Assembly: GCA_934351255.1 (NCBI GenBank)
Contig: CAKRJH010000005.1
Location: forward strand, 62,001 to 126,000
Source: an uncultured Lachnospiraceae bacterium
Lineage (GTDB): Bacteria > Bacillota > Clostridia > Lachnospirales > Lachnospiraceae
DNA: 64,000 nucleotides
Direction of reading: 5' to 3'
Both the position numbers and the translations under genes were made by a program. Numbering within the stretch: the stretch's first letter is position 1; every line of letters starts with the position of its first letter. Positions 50,146-58,645 of the stretch are shown in pieces. The notes beneath the pieces were generated by a model. It had not been told where the DNA came from, made no database searches, and worked only from the letters and a program-made list of their open reading frames with translations.

Positions 50146-51663
50146 TTATGTAAGTTTCCTGTAAAACTTCATCTCCCGGATCACCCAGTTGTATTTCTGC
50201 ATCGGATATTCCAGCCGGCAAAACGGACAATACCTCTGACGCACGGCATCAAAACTGCCACCGCACCCCGGGCAGGACACCGAGGTGATGGAAAATCCCG
50301 GCTTTTCCTGTCCGGAAATATCCCTGGCGAGCGTGACCTCAATACAGTCCCCACGCTTTTTGATCCGTTCTCCCTGCTGCACGTAATTGACCCACCAGGT
50401 CTGCAGTGTCAGATAGAACATATTGCCGCTGCGCCGCACTCCTTTGACTGCCATTGCGTCGGCATAGGTCATCTCCAGGATGGATGCAAAGCCCGCATCA
50501 CGCTCCCCGGCCTGATAAACTGCGAGATTCTCCGGCTCCTGTGCAAACACTGCCATCCGGATCAATGCAATGACCCGTCCCTCGAACTTCTGGCAGGAGA
50601 ACCAGGGATCGATCCCGGAAAGTTCCCTCTTCAACCGGCGCGGTGCCCATGCACAGCGAAGCCACGGAACTCCCCGTACTCCATCCCTGCTGAAATTGGT
50701 CACGACCAACACAATCGCAGACAACATCAGTCCACCCATGCCTCCCGCGAGCAGCGCACCACCGTAAGACGTGAGCACGATCAGCGGCAGGATCCTGCTC
50801 TGCTCCGGCCAAAAGATCATCCCAACGGCATTGGCCAGCATCAGCATCACAAACACCGTCAGAATGGAGCCCCAGATGATCCGTCTGGTCAGTTCCCGAT
50901 TCTGCGCCACCGATCCTTTCCACAGAAAGAACTGATTGACCACCCGCGGAAACAGATCTTTGATCTGATAACGTGTCCCACAATACGGACACCCCTGTTC
51001 CAGCCTGGCCACTGGACTGACTGCCCCGCAGTTCGGACAGGTCATCTCCAACTCTTTCGTCCGTTCCTCATCCGGAGAATGAACCACCATCGCATACATC
51101 GTCTGATCCCAACGTCGCTCATATACCGTGGTTTCGTGCCTGTCAAACCGGATTCGTCGTGAAATCTCCTCATACATCATATCCGTGGAATACCACGGTG
51201 AGGTCTGCGTAATGCGAACCGTTCCAAAACTGTCTCCACGGGAAGGCATCTGCTCACTGTGCATCACCAGTCCATTGTGCGCAAGCCTTTCCTGCTGCAG
51301 TGTCAGGGCATAGGCCATATCGGCATCACAGCATTCCGGCACCTTTCCATAGGAATACCAGGCATTGAGTTCCTGTCCAAACCGGTCATAAATCCCCCGG
51401 TCAGGTTCCCACTCGGGAACGTATTGATGATAAGCCCGATCCTGTTTCCAATAACGCAGGAAGAACCGGAGGCTGATCCCTGCGCACAGGATTCCTGCCG
51501 CAAGCGCTCCGATTCTTATATTGTGTCCGATATGACAGGTCGCAAGAGAGGCCAGCAGCCCTCCCAGTGCCAGCAATGCGGTTCCTCTGATCAGCATTCC
51601 ATTGTCCGCAAACGGCACCGGCATGTCTCGTTTCTTTGACTCATAATGATCCATATACAACAT
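50146..51663 (-). CDS. Zinc-ribbon membrane protein with a Tim44-like region
   Basis: A 505-residue membrane protein. Two helices near the N-terminus (about 25-45 and 50-70), a soluble region, a first zinc ribbon CPNCGAVSP...CPYCG (about residues 208-230), two or three more helices (about 262-330), a Tim44-like stretch (WFSCQKFEGRVIALIRMAVF, LTLQTWWVNYVQQG) and a second ribbon CPGCGGS...CPFC near the C-terminus. Function is not known. It begins 40 bp after the PstS-like gene, so it may be part of the phosphate operon, with the PIN-PhoH gene next. Confidence 0.65.
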   Translation of the reverse strand: MLYMDHYESKKRDMPVPFADNGMLIRGTALLALGGLLASLATCHIGHNIRIGALAAGILCAGISLRFFLRYWKQDRAYHQYVPEWEPDRGIYDRFGQELNAWYSYGKVPECCDADMAYALTLQQERLAHNGLVMHSEQMPSRGDSFGTVRITQTSPWYSTDMMYEEISRRIRFDRHETTVYERRWDQTMYAMVVHSPDEERTKELEMTCPNCGAVSPVARLEQGCPYCGTRYQIKDLFPRVVNQFFLWKGSVAQNRELTRRIIWGSILTVFVMLMLANAVGMIFWPEQSRILPLIVLTSYGGALLAGGMGGLMLSAIVLVVTNFSRDGVRGVPWLRCAWAPRRLKRELSGIDPWFSCQKFEGRVIALIRMAVFAQEPENLAVYQAGERDAGFASILEMTYADAMAVKGVRRSGNMFYLTLQTWWVNYVQQGERIKKRGDCIEVTLARDISGQEKPGFSITSVSCPGCGGSFDAVRQRYCPFCRLEYPMQKYNWVIREMKFYRKLT

Positions 51664-51703
51664 CTCTTCCCGCCATCCTCGTTCTTAGTTTATGCCCTGT
51701 TGG

Positions 51704-52564
51704 TTACTTCAGATCCTTCCAGTTTTCGCAGTCGCCGTCGTACAGTGTTTTGATCTGCTTCACGCTCAGCTCATCCACCGGATTGTCCGCATTGACCACC
51801 ACGGCAATGCCGTCTCTGGCAAATGCCTTTTTTGTCAGAAGTTCATTCTCATAGTCTTTCAGTTCTCTGGAGGAAACCGCGAAATCACACTCTCCCCGGA
51901 TGGCCGCAGTCAGTCCCTGCGAAGAATCGCTGGATTCCATTGTGATCTTAGCCCCCGGATTGCAGGTCTCGTAATCTTTGGCCAGTTCTTCGATCAGGAC
52001 GGCGGCTGAGGTCGATCCCTTGATCAGCAGCGTTCCCTTCGGCTTCTCTGACAGAAAGGTCGATGCCTTTTTGACCGATACACAGCTCTGTCCTACCACG
52101 CCCTGCCCCCGGCTCATCACATACGCCATAAAATCCTGTGCCAGCGCATTCAGTTTCCCGCGGTACGCCAGATAATAACTCCGGCAGAGCGGATATTTTC
52201 CTTTGCGGATATTCTCTGCGGTCACTTCTTTGCGATCCACACGGAGCAGTTTTACGTCCCGGCTGCCTTCCATTCCGCTAAATGCGAGATAGCCGATCGC
52301 ATTTTTGTCTGCGGCTACCATGTCCTGCACTTCCTGCGTGGAGGTTGCCACCGCGGCCGCTCCGTCTTCCCTGGTATCCACCAGCGTCTCAAATTCCGCC
52401 CTGGTTCCGGATCCCTCCTCACGCGAGACCGTTGTTACTTTGCCAAGGCTGCTCAGATCCGGCAGTGCACTTTTCGCTCCGGTACATGAGGTAAGTCCCA
52501 ACACGCCCACCAGACCAAGCGCCGCCATGCGAACCATCCCTTTTCTCTTCATACCGACTCTCAT
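51704..52564 (-). CDS. PstS-like phosphate-binding lipoprotein, circularly permuted
   Basis: A 286-residue lipoprotein (lipobox GLTSC about residue 27). Both halves of a PstS phosphate-binding protein are visible but in reversed order. First comes what is normally the C-terminal half: SREEGSGTRAEFE, AIGYLAFSGM and GKYPLCRSYYLAYRG. After a linker (KKASTFLSEKPKG) comes what is normally the N-terminal half: IKGSTSAAVLIEELAKDYET, MESSDSSQGLTAAIRG and DGIAVVVNADNPVDELSVKQ, ending NWKDLK. Its start overlaps the Na/Pi cotransporter stop by 4 bp. No PstABC transporter genes are adjacent, so it may serve a distant PstABC or act as a sensor. Confidence 0.9.
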   Translation of the reverse strand: MRVGMKRKGMVRMAALGLVGVLGLTSCTGAKSALPDLSSLGKVTTVSREEGSGTRAEFETLVDTREDGAAAVATSTQEVQDMVAADKNAIGYLAFSGMEGSRDVKLLRVDRKEVTAENIRKGKYPLCRSYYLAYRGKLNALAQDFMAYVMSRGQGVVGQSCVSVKKASTFLSEKPKGTLLIKGSTSAAVLIEELAKDYETCNPGAKITMESSDSSQGLTAAIRGECDFAVSSRELKDYENELLTKKAFARDGIAVVVNADNPVDELSVKQIKTLYDGDCENWKDLK

Positions 52565-54279
52565 CTCCTCTCCGCAGCCGCTGCAAACTCTCTGGCATCC
52601 TCGCCGAGTTTCACAAATCCCGGATTGTCCAATGCCTCCTCAGCAATGCTCACGCAATTGTCGGCCGCTCTCTCCAGGTTATACAGAATGCTGGAGAAGT
52701 AGTTCATCATGCCCGGATCACACTCTTTATTTTTCACACGGTTCAGATGTGCCTTGCTGAATTTCTTTTCCGCCTTATGCAGTTTCTTCTTATCCTTGAA
52801 AACGACCGCAGCCTGCTCCTCGCTGCCCACACGTACCGACTCGATCGACTGGCTCAGCAGATTCAGGATAATGGAAATACAGTTCTCGATCTCCTTGCTC
52901 GCATCCTTGGAAAAATGCAGTCCCTCTCCGGACACCTGTGTCCAGGCCGCATCAATATCCGCGCACCGGTCTGCGATTCTCTCAATGTTATTCTTCACAT
53001 AGAGAAGCCCTGCAGTCTGCTCGGACTGGATCTCGGTCAGATTTCCGCGGGAGAATAATTTGGTAATATACTCTGTCACAGCGGCCTGCAGCTGCTGTAC
53101 CGCCTCCAGTTTTTCCTTAAACTGGGCATACGAATTATCCTTGTTTCCGCTCCGGACTGCCGTCATGAGTGCTGTCAGCATATCGACCGCCACCTCGGCC
53201 AGATTTTCGAGTTCCTGTGAGATCAGGTACATTGCCGCAACCGGCTGATCGATCATCTTATTGTCCAGATACTGAGGCTGGCAGATTCCCTCCGGCTTCC
53301 GGTCCTCGCCGCGGATGATCGCCGTCACGATCTTCACCATCAGAGGAATCAGAGGCAGCCAGATCAGGGTACATACCACATTGAAGGTCGTATGTGCATT
53401 GGCAATCTGTCTTGAGATCACATCCACTTCATTCCCCTTTGGTGAAATGAACTGGACAAATCTGGCAAACCACGGGATCAACCAGATGAACACACAGGTT
53501 CCGCTGATATTGAAAATGCTGTGTGCGATCGCAGTTCTCTTGGCATTCTTGGACTGTCCGATAGATGCCAGAAGCGCTGTGATCGTCGTGCCGATATTGT
53601 CACCAAGCAGGATCGGAATGGCACCGGTCAGTCCCATCACACTGTGTACCCCGTCCGGCCCCGCCTGGGATGCAAAATTCTGAAGCACCGCGATCGTGGC
53701 GGAAGAGCTCTGCACCACCAGCGTCATCACGGCTCCGAGAACCACGCCCAGTACCGGAATAGAAGACACCTTCGCCATCAGATCCACAAAGATGGCACTT
53801 CCGGCCAGGGGCTTCATCACATCACCCATAATCTCAATTCCCTCGAACAGCAGACCAAAGGAAAAGATAACCATACCGATATTCTTTACCTTTTCCTTCT
53901 TACCGACGAAATTGAGCATAAAACCGATAAAGATCAGCGGATAAATATAGTTGCTTATCTTAAAGGCCATCAACTGTGCCGTCATGGTCGTACCGATATT
54001 GGCACCAAAGATCACCGAGATCGCCTGCGGCAGGCTCATCAGCCCCGCGCTGACAAATCCGATCACCATGACCGTCGTAGCCGAACTGCTCTGAAGCACT
54101 GCCGTAACCAACGCTCCTGCCAGCGCTCCCATAATCGGATTCCTGGTCAGAAATCCGAGGATCTTCTTCATCTTTTCTCCGGCAGCTTTCTGCAGTGCAT
54201 CACTCATACTGTTCATTCCGAACAGGAACAGCGCCAGTCCGCCGATCAGGCCAAACACAACCTTTACATTCTCATTCAT
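52561..54279 (-). CDS. Sodium-phosphate cotransporter with C-terminal PhoU-like domain
   Basis: A 572-residue transporter of the NptA family. About eight membrane helices include the two QSSSAT repeats of the family (TAVLQSSSATTVMVIG and TLVVQSSSATIAVL) with the accompanying GANIGTT and GDNIGTTIT. The C-terminal part (about residues 355-560) is helical and PhoU-like (LYVKNNIERIADRCADID, ILYNLERAADNCVSIAE). It imports phosphate with Na+. The start at 54279 has AAAGGAG upstream. A possible Pho box lies at 54387-54403. The next gene, PstS-like, overlaps it by 4 bp. Confidence 0.93.
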   Translation of the reverse strand: MNENVKVVFGLIGGLALFLFGMNSMSDALQKAAGEKMKKILGFLTRNPIMGALAGALVTAVLQSSSATTVMVIGFVSAGLMSLPQAISVIFGANIGTTMTAQLMAFKISNYIYPLIFIGFMLNFVGKKEKVKNIGMVIFSFGLLFEGIEIMGDVMKPLAGSAIFVDLMAKVSSIPVLGVVLGAVMTLVVQSSSATIAVLQNFASQAGPDGVHSVMGLTGAIPILLGDNIGTTITALLASIGQSKNAKRTAIAHSIFNISGTCVFIWLIPWFARFVQFISPKGNEVDVISRQIANAHTTFNVVCTLIWLPLIPLMVKIVTAIIRGEDRKPEGICQPQYLDNKMIDQPVAAMYLISQELENLAEVAVDMLTALMTAVRSGNKDNSYAQFKEKLEAVQQLQAAVTEYITKLFSRGNLTEIQSEQTAGLLYVKNNIERIADRCADIDAAWTQVSGEGLHFSKDASKEIENCISIILNLLSQSIESVRVGSEEQAAVVFKDKKKLHKAEKKFSKAHLNRVKNKECDPGMMNYFSSILYNLERAADNCVSIAEEALDNPGFVKLGEDAREFAAAAERR

Positions 54280-54365
54280 TCCGAGTTTTCTCTCCTTTGT
54301 TTCATAATCTATCTCTTTTTTCTTAAGATTATTAATTATTTTAACAAGGGAAGCATAACCCAACT

Positions 54366-54403
54366 ATCATATTCACGTATGAGAGAGGTAAAATTTAGGT
54401 AAA
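54366..54403 (-). promoter_or_regulatory. Candidate Pho box and -10 region of the Na/Pi operon
   Basis: On the minus strand TTTACC occurs twice with 5 bp between (54387-54392 and 54398-54403), an 11 bp period like PhoP direct repeats (TTCACA or TTAACA types). TATGAT (54366-54371) follows 15 bp downstream. A poor -35 box with an activator site in its place fits Pho control. Confidence 0.5.
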
Positions 54404-54552
54404 ACATTTCCGGATACTTCTGCCCGATTTTCAGCGAAACGTCGTTCTCCACATTGAAAAGATCATTACAATATGATAAAACATTTATGCGATGGATCGG
54501 GACAGACATCGTTTGTGCCCGGCCTCTTTATACTGTGAAATAAGGTGACATT

Positions 54553-55905
54553 ATGACAAAAAGCATGACCGAGGGAAATCCCCTCAAACTGATTCTGAAT
54601 TTTACGATTCCCCTTCTGCTGGGCAATCTGTTCCAGCAGACCTATAATATGGTAGATGCCATGATCGTCGGCAAATGCCTCGGTGCCAACGCGCTGGCCA
54701 GCGTAGGCGCTTCTGCCTCCACCCAGTTTCTGGTGCTCGGGTTCTGCATGGGCTGCTGTGCCGGCTTTGCGATCCCGGTCGCGCAGCAGTTCGGTGCCCG
54801 GGAATATTCCCGCATGCGTTCCTATATTTTTCATGCGATCCTGCTCACCGCAGCGATCGCTCTGATCATGACTACGTTCTGCTCGGTGTTCTGTCCTCAG
54901 ATCCTTCATCTGATGAAGACCCCGGACAATATTTATAAGGATGCGTACGAATATCTTCTGATCCTGTTCCTCGGGATTCCGTTTACCCTGCTGTATAACC
55001 TTCTGGCAGGGATCCTGCGTGCCGTGGGCGACTCGAAGACACCGTTTTTGTTTCTGGTGATCTCTACGATATTAAATATTGCGCTGGATCTGGGGTTCAT
55101 CCTGCTCTTCCACTGGGGCTGCGCCGGAGCGGCCGCCGCGACGATCACCGCACAGGCCATCAGCGGCATCCTGTGTCTGATCCTGATCTACAAACGGTTC
55201 GACATTCTGATCGTCCGCCCACAGGAACGGCGGTTCGAGGGGAAGATCCTGAAGCGGTGTCTGATCATGGGGATCCCCATGGGACTGCAGTATTCTATCA
55301 CCGCGATCGGAAGCATGGTATTGCAGGCATCCAACAACAGTCTGGGTTCGGTCTACATCTCCGCATTTGCCGCCGGCAGCAAACTCAAACAGTTCGCCAT
55401 GTGTCCGTTCGATGCCCTGGCCACCGCGGTATCAAACTTCTGCAGCCAGAACCTTGGAGCGAGACAGTTTGACCGCATCCGCAAAGGTCTCAGAACCGGC
55501 ATGGCCATCGGTGTCCTGTACGGTCTGGTCATGGGACTGATGCTCAATCTCTGGGGCTACGATCTCTCCATGCTGTTTGTCAAGGCAGATGAGACGGAGG
55601 TACTCAAAGCATCGGCTCTGTATGTCGGCCATCTCGGCCTGTTCTTCTGGGCACTCGGACTGCTCAACAACTGCCGCCTGGCCATCCAGGGAATCGGTTT
55701 TGCAGGGATCTCCATCGTATCCGGCATTCTAGAGATGATCGCCCGGATCGCAGTCAGCATGATCTTTGTCCCAAAATACGGATATACCGCGATCACCTTT
55801 GCCGATCAATGTGCATGGATCACAGCCTGTCTGTACTGTGTCCCTCTGGTATTTATCCTGATCAACCGCTGTCAGAGAGAGTCCGACGGCCACGAAATTT
55901 CGTGA
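54553..55905 (+). CDS. MATE family efflux transporter
   Basis: A 450-residue membrane protein with about twelve helices. The family start is clear: MTEGNPLKLILNFTIPLLLG, QTYNMVDAMIVGKCLG and the equivalent half-repeat ILKRCLIMGIPMGLQYSITA. MATE proteins export drugs or metabolites in exchange for Na+ or H+. AAGGTGA precedes the ATG. No regulator gene is adjacent on that strand; the substrate cannot be read from sequence. Confidence 0.92.
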   Translation: MTKSMTEGNPLKLILNFTIPLLLGNLFQQTYNMVDAMIVGKCLGANALASVGASASTQFLVLGFCMGCCAGFAIPVAQQFGAREYSRMRSYIFHAILLTAAIALIMTTFCSVFCPQILHLMKTPDNIYKDAYEYLLILFLGIPFTLLYNLLAGILRAVGDSKTPFLFLVISTILNIALDLGFILLFHWGCAGAAAATITAQAISGILCLILIYKRFDILIVRPQERRFEGKILKRCLIMGIPMGLQYSITAIGSMVLQASNNSLGSVYISAFAAGSKLKQFAMCPFDALATAVSNFCSQNLGARQFDRIRKGLRTGMAIGVLYGLVMGLMLNLWGYDLSMLFVKADETEVLKASALYVGHLGLFFWALGLLNNCRLAIQGIGFAGISIVSGILEMIARIAVSMIFVPKYGYTAITFADQCAWITACLYCVPLVFILINRCQRESDGHEIS

Positions 55906-55942
55906 ACCGTTTTGAGGTCTCCACTTAACTCTGTAACCTTTT

Positions 55943-55979
55943 AAGCCTTTCATTCGTATATAGAGTGAAAGGCTTTTCC
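55943..55979 (+). terminator. Terminator after the MATE gene
   Basis: AAGCCTTTCA and TGAAAGGCTT pair with a 13-base loop and are followed by TTTT. It lies 38 bp after the stop. Confidence 0.82.
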
Positions 55980-56052
55980 ATTATATGATGTTGAAGACAT
56001 AAATAGTCTGACCCTTGCATCATGATACATTTTTTATCAAATGAGGACTCTT

Positions 56053-56517
56053 ATGAAACGATCATTAGAAGACGTAGCAGCCGAATATCAGAAAAGCATC
56101 TATCTGGCCGCATTCCAGATCTGCAGAAATGCAGAGGATGCCAATGATATTGTGCAGGATACGCTGCTGACCTACTATCTGAAACAAATGGACTACCGCA
56201 GCGAAGAGCATCTGCGCGCATGGCTTCTGCGGGTAGCCATCAACAAGGCAAAAGACAAAACCAGATCTTTCTGGCGAAGACAGGTTGAACTGCAGGATAT
56301 CATGCAGGACATTCCGGTCTTTGAGCAGGAGGAAGAACAGACATTGTTCGAGGAAGTCATGAACCTTCCGGAAAAATACCGCATTGTCATTCATCTTTTC
56401 TACTATGAGGACTATTCCGTCCGGGAGATTGCAGAGGTTCTGCAGATCTCCGAAAACAATGTCAAGGTTCGTCTGTCGAGAGGACGCAGCCTGTTAAAAG
56501 AGAAATTGGAGGGATGA
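56053..56517 (+). CDS. ECF-type sigma factor
   Basis: A 154-residue sigma-70-family factor with region 2 (SLEDVAAEYQKSIYLAAFQI and EDANDIVQDTLLTYY) and region 4 (LPEKYRIVIHLFYYEDYSVR and VLQISENNVKVRLSRGRSLL). The start at 56053 has GAGG 7 bp before it; an in-frame ATG four codons earlier overlaps that site. The next gene begins 3 bp after the stop and encodes a likely partner (DUF4179 protein), an arrangement common for sigma/anti-sigma pairs in Clostridia. No autoregulated promoter was identified. Confidence 0.92.
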   Translation: MKRSLEDVAAEYQKSIYLAAFQICRNAEDANDIVQDTLLTYYLKQMDYRSEEHLRAWLLRVAINKAKDKTRSFWRRQVELQDIMQDIPVFEQEEEQTLFEEVMNLPEKYRIVIHLFYYEDYSVREIAEVLQISENNVKVRLSRGRSLLKEKLEG

Positions 56518-56520
56518 CGT

Positions 56521-57528
56521 ATGAAGCTCAGAACGTTATACAAAAAAACCTTTGACCATGCCGCTGTTTCACAAAAACCAGTCACCGCGCAGGATATTGT
56601 GAATCGCAGCAGTGGCAGCAAACACACCTACATGAGAGGATGGCGCACGGCAGCCGCAGCCTGTCTGGCGGCACTACTGATCCTGACCGGCACCGCAGCC
56701 GTATCCGGGGCAGCAGGAGTCGGCCCATTTGCCACACTGTCCCGTTTTATCTCGGGAAATTCCGGGCAGGCCCTGTCCGAGACCGACCAGACCAGCGAGA
56801 CACAGTCCTATCGGGTTTCCCTGGCAAGCTACTATTATGACCCGCTGGGAATCGGAAAATTCCTGTTTACCGTCCAGGCAAAGGATGGCACTGACATTTC
56901 GAGCACCAAGATCACGGCCGGATCCAGTGATATTCTGAAATACGAGAGAGACAATGCTGTGCGAACCATGAGCAACTGCACTGTCCGCACCATCGATCTC
57001 GGAAAAGGCCATACCGGAACACTCGGCCTGCTGGTAGAATGTGCTTCTCCGAACTCATTCACACCGGACACCGACACTCTGATCTTCGAGTATGATAAAC
57101 AGGACTATCCGTTTGACTCCCTGTCCTACACAACCACTGAACTGTACACCTTTGAGCAGGACGGGCAGACGATACAGGTGTCCGAGCTTGGCATGCTTGT
57201 CCCGGATCACACGGCATTGAACGACTATCTGTCCGGCAAAGTGGAGCAGAACAAACCGGTCGGCACTGTATACTATCATGATGGCAAAAAGCAGGCACTG
57301 TGCATGTCATTATTTGCCGGCTGCAAAGCCCAGAACTCCGCTATCGTCACCTTTTCCCCGGAGACCGATCTGGAGGAAACCCTGGCCCGCTATCTGAATC
57401 AGGAGACCGATCTGAAGGATGTGCAGAAGGTCTGGGACAAAGCCTTCAGCGGCTATTATCTGTCCCTTTCCAACGTAGAACGGTTCCGGTTCGGAACGCA
57501 GGACATCCGTCTGGCTCACGCTGATTAA
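56521..57528 (+). CDS. DUF4179-like membrane protein, putative anti-sigma factor
   Basis: A 335-residue bitopic protein: a cytoplasmic N-terminus of about 40 residues with AQDIVNRSSGSKHTY, one membrane helix (about 44-66, TAAAACLAALLILTGTAAVS), and a large extracytoplasmic part with TTTELYTFEQDGQTIQVSEL. The pairing with an ECF sigma gene and this layout match DUF4179 anti-sigma proteins, which hold the sigma factor inactive until a surface signal arrives. The signal is unknown. It starts 3 bp after the sigma gene, with GGAGGGATGAC as ribosome site. Confidence 0.7.
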   Translation: MKLRTLYKKTFDHAAVSQKPVTAQDIVNRSSGSKHTYMRGWRTAAAACLAALLILTGTAAVSGAAGVGPFATLSRFISGNSGQALSETDQTSETQSYRVSLASYYYDPLGIGKFLFTVQAKDGTDISSTKITAGSSDILKYERDNAVRTMSNCTVRTIDLGKGHTGTLGLLVECASPNSFTPDTDTLIFEYDKQDYPFDSLSYTTTELYTFEQDGQTIQVSELGMLVPDHTALNDYLSGKVEQNKPVGTVYYHDGKKQALCMSLFAGCKAQNSAIVTFSPETDLEETLARYLNQETDLKDVQKVWDKAFSGYYLSLSNVERFRFGTQDIRLAHAD

Positions 57529-57597
57529 GCCTCTCTGATTAGCGGTCGGCAAATGCACTGCATAAATACATGCATTCGCCTCGTCGCCATAACAAAA

Positions 57598-57645
57598 TAC
57601 CGGCTCACGCTGGTTCGTATGATGTTCGAACCAACGTGGGCCGGT
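57598..57645 (-). terminator. Terminator downstream of the small membrane-protein gene
   Basis: TACCGGCTCACG and CGTGGGCCGGTA pair, extended by TGGTTCG/CGAACCA, around a short loop. On the minus strand it is followed by TTTTG, 29 bp after the small gene. It also separates the sigma operon from the region to the right. Confidence 0.7.
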
Positions 57646-57673
57646 ACTGTTTCGTAGTATATCCCGGAACGTT

Positions 57674-57904
57674 TTATTTGGGATTAAACTTATCTTCGTG
57701 TGACACATAGACCACCGCAGAGATCGAAGCTCCCAGCAGCATAATCGTCAATCCCAGAAATCCAGACAGGTAATATGCCCATGCAACCGGCCTGCTGTGA
57801 TCCAGAGTAGGAACTCTGAATATCACAAAAAGCCCGATCAGAAATGCAATAATTCCTGCAATGATCGGTAATCCAACGTGCAAAAACTTCTTCCGTCTGC
57901 TCAT
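57674..57904 (-). CDS. Small membrane protein of unknown function
   Basis: A 76-residue protein with two membrane helices (about residues 9-29 and 45-66) and a basic start MSRRKKFLH. I do not recognise a family. GGAGGAGAC gives a good ribosome site. It lies 72 bp after the ABC ATPase gene on the same strand and could be the last gene of the autoinducer operon, or a separate unit. Confidence 0.6.
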   Translation of the reverse strand: MSRRKKFLHVGLPIIAGIIAFLIGLFVIFRVPTLDHSRPVAWAYYLSGFLGLTIMLLGASISAVVYVSHEDKFNPK

Positions 57905-57976
57905 ATTCCAGTCTCCTCCTATACGTCCCGTCTATCATACTATATCATTTTTGAAAAAGGAAGCGGCGGACGCCCT

Positions 57977-58645
57977 CTACTGCACCACGCCATCTTCAAT
58001 CCGGATCAGCCGGTGGCATTCTGCAGCCACCTTCTGGTCATGCGTCACGATCACGATCGTCCTTCCCATCTCATTGAGCTTTTTAAACACATCCATGATC
58101 TCCTCCGTCGTCTTGGAGTCCAACGCCCCGGTGGGCTCATCCGCCAGAATAAAATGCGGATCATTGACGATCGCACGGGCGATCGCCACACGCTGTTTCT
58201 GACCTCCCGACAGATTTTTCACCGGTTTTTTCTCATAGTCTTCCAGCCCGACCATCTGCAGAGCCTCATGAACAAGCCGTTTCTTTTCCTTGCTCTTGAT
58301 CTTCTTTTTGGAAAAATCCAGCGGCAGGATGACATTGTCCTGCACCGAATAGTTCTCCACCAGCGCATAATCCTGCATGACCATCCCGATCTTTTCATTG
58401 CGGAAATGCGCCATCTGCGCTCCGCTCAGTCTGCGGGTTCCCTCTCCGTCCAGAAGATACTCTCCCTCGTCATAGCGGTCGATGAATCCCAGGATATGGA
58501 GCAGGGTGGATTTGCCGGCACCACTGGTTCCGATGATCGCCACCATCTCCCCATCCTCAATGCGAAGGGACACACCGTGAAGCGCCTCAAATTCATTGCT
58601 CTTTCCCTTGTTGTAAACCTTGACAACGTCTTTTAACTCTATCAT
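57977..58645 (-). CDS. ABC transporter ATP-binding protein, MacB/LolD type
   Basis: A 222-residue ATPase with Walker A GTSGAGKSTLLHILG, Q-loop MVMQDYALVENYSV, signature LSGGQKQRVAIARA, Walker B FILADEPTGALDS and switch His in VIVTHDQKVA. The group with TGALDS usually serves MacB/FtsX-type permeases for peptide export, immunity or lipoprotein release. It starts in an ATGA overlap with the permease stop, so the complex is co-translated with the two permeases. The start at 58645 is chosen for this overlap; an apparent N-terminal extension is not real. Confidence 0.94.
   Translation of the reverse strand: MIELKDVVKVYNKGKSNEFEALHGVSLRIEDGEMVAIIGTSGAGKSTLLHILGFIDRYDEGEYLLDGEGTRRLSGAQMAHFRNEKIGMVMQDYALVENYSVQDNVILPLDFSKKKIKSKEKKRLVHEALQMVGLEDYEKKPVKNLSGGQKQRVAIARAIVNDPHFILADEPTGALDSKTTEEIMDVFKKLNEMGRTIVIVTHDQKVAAECHRLIRIEDGVVQ

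Noticed and set aside
54440..54552. Promoter for the MATE gene (TTGAAA with TAAAAC at 17 bp)
   Set aside because: The -10 is poor and several alternatives are similar, so no single site is supported.
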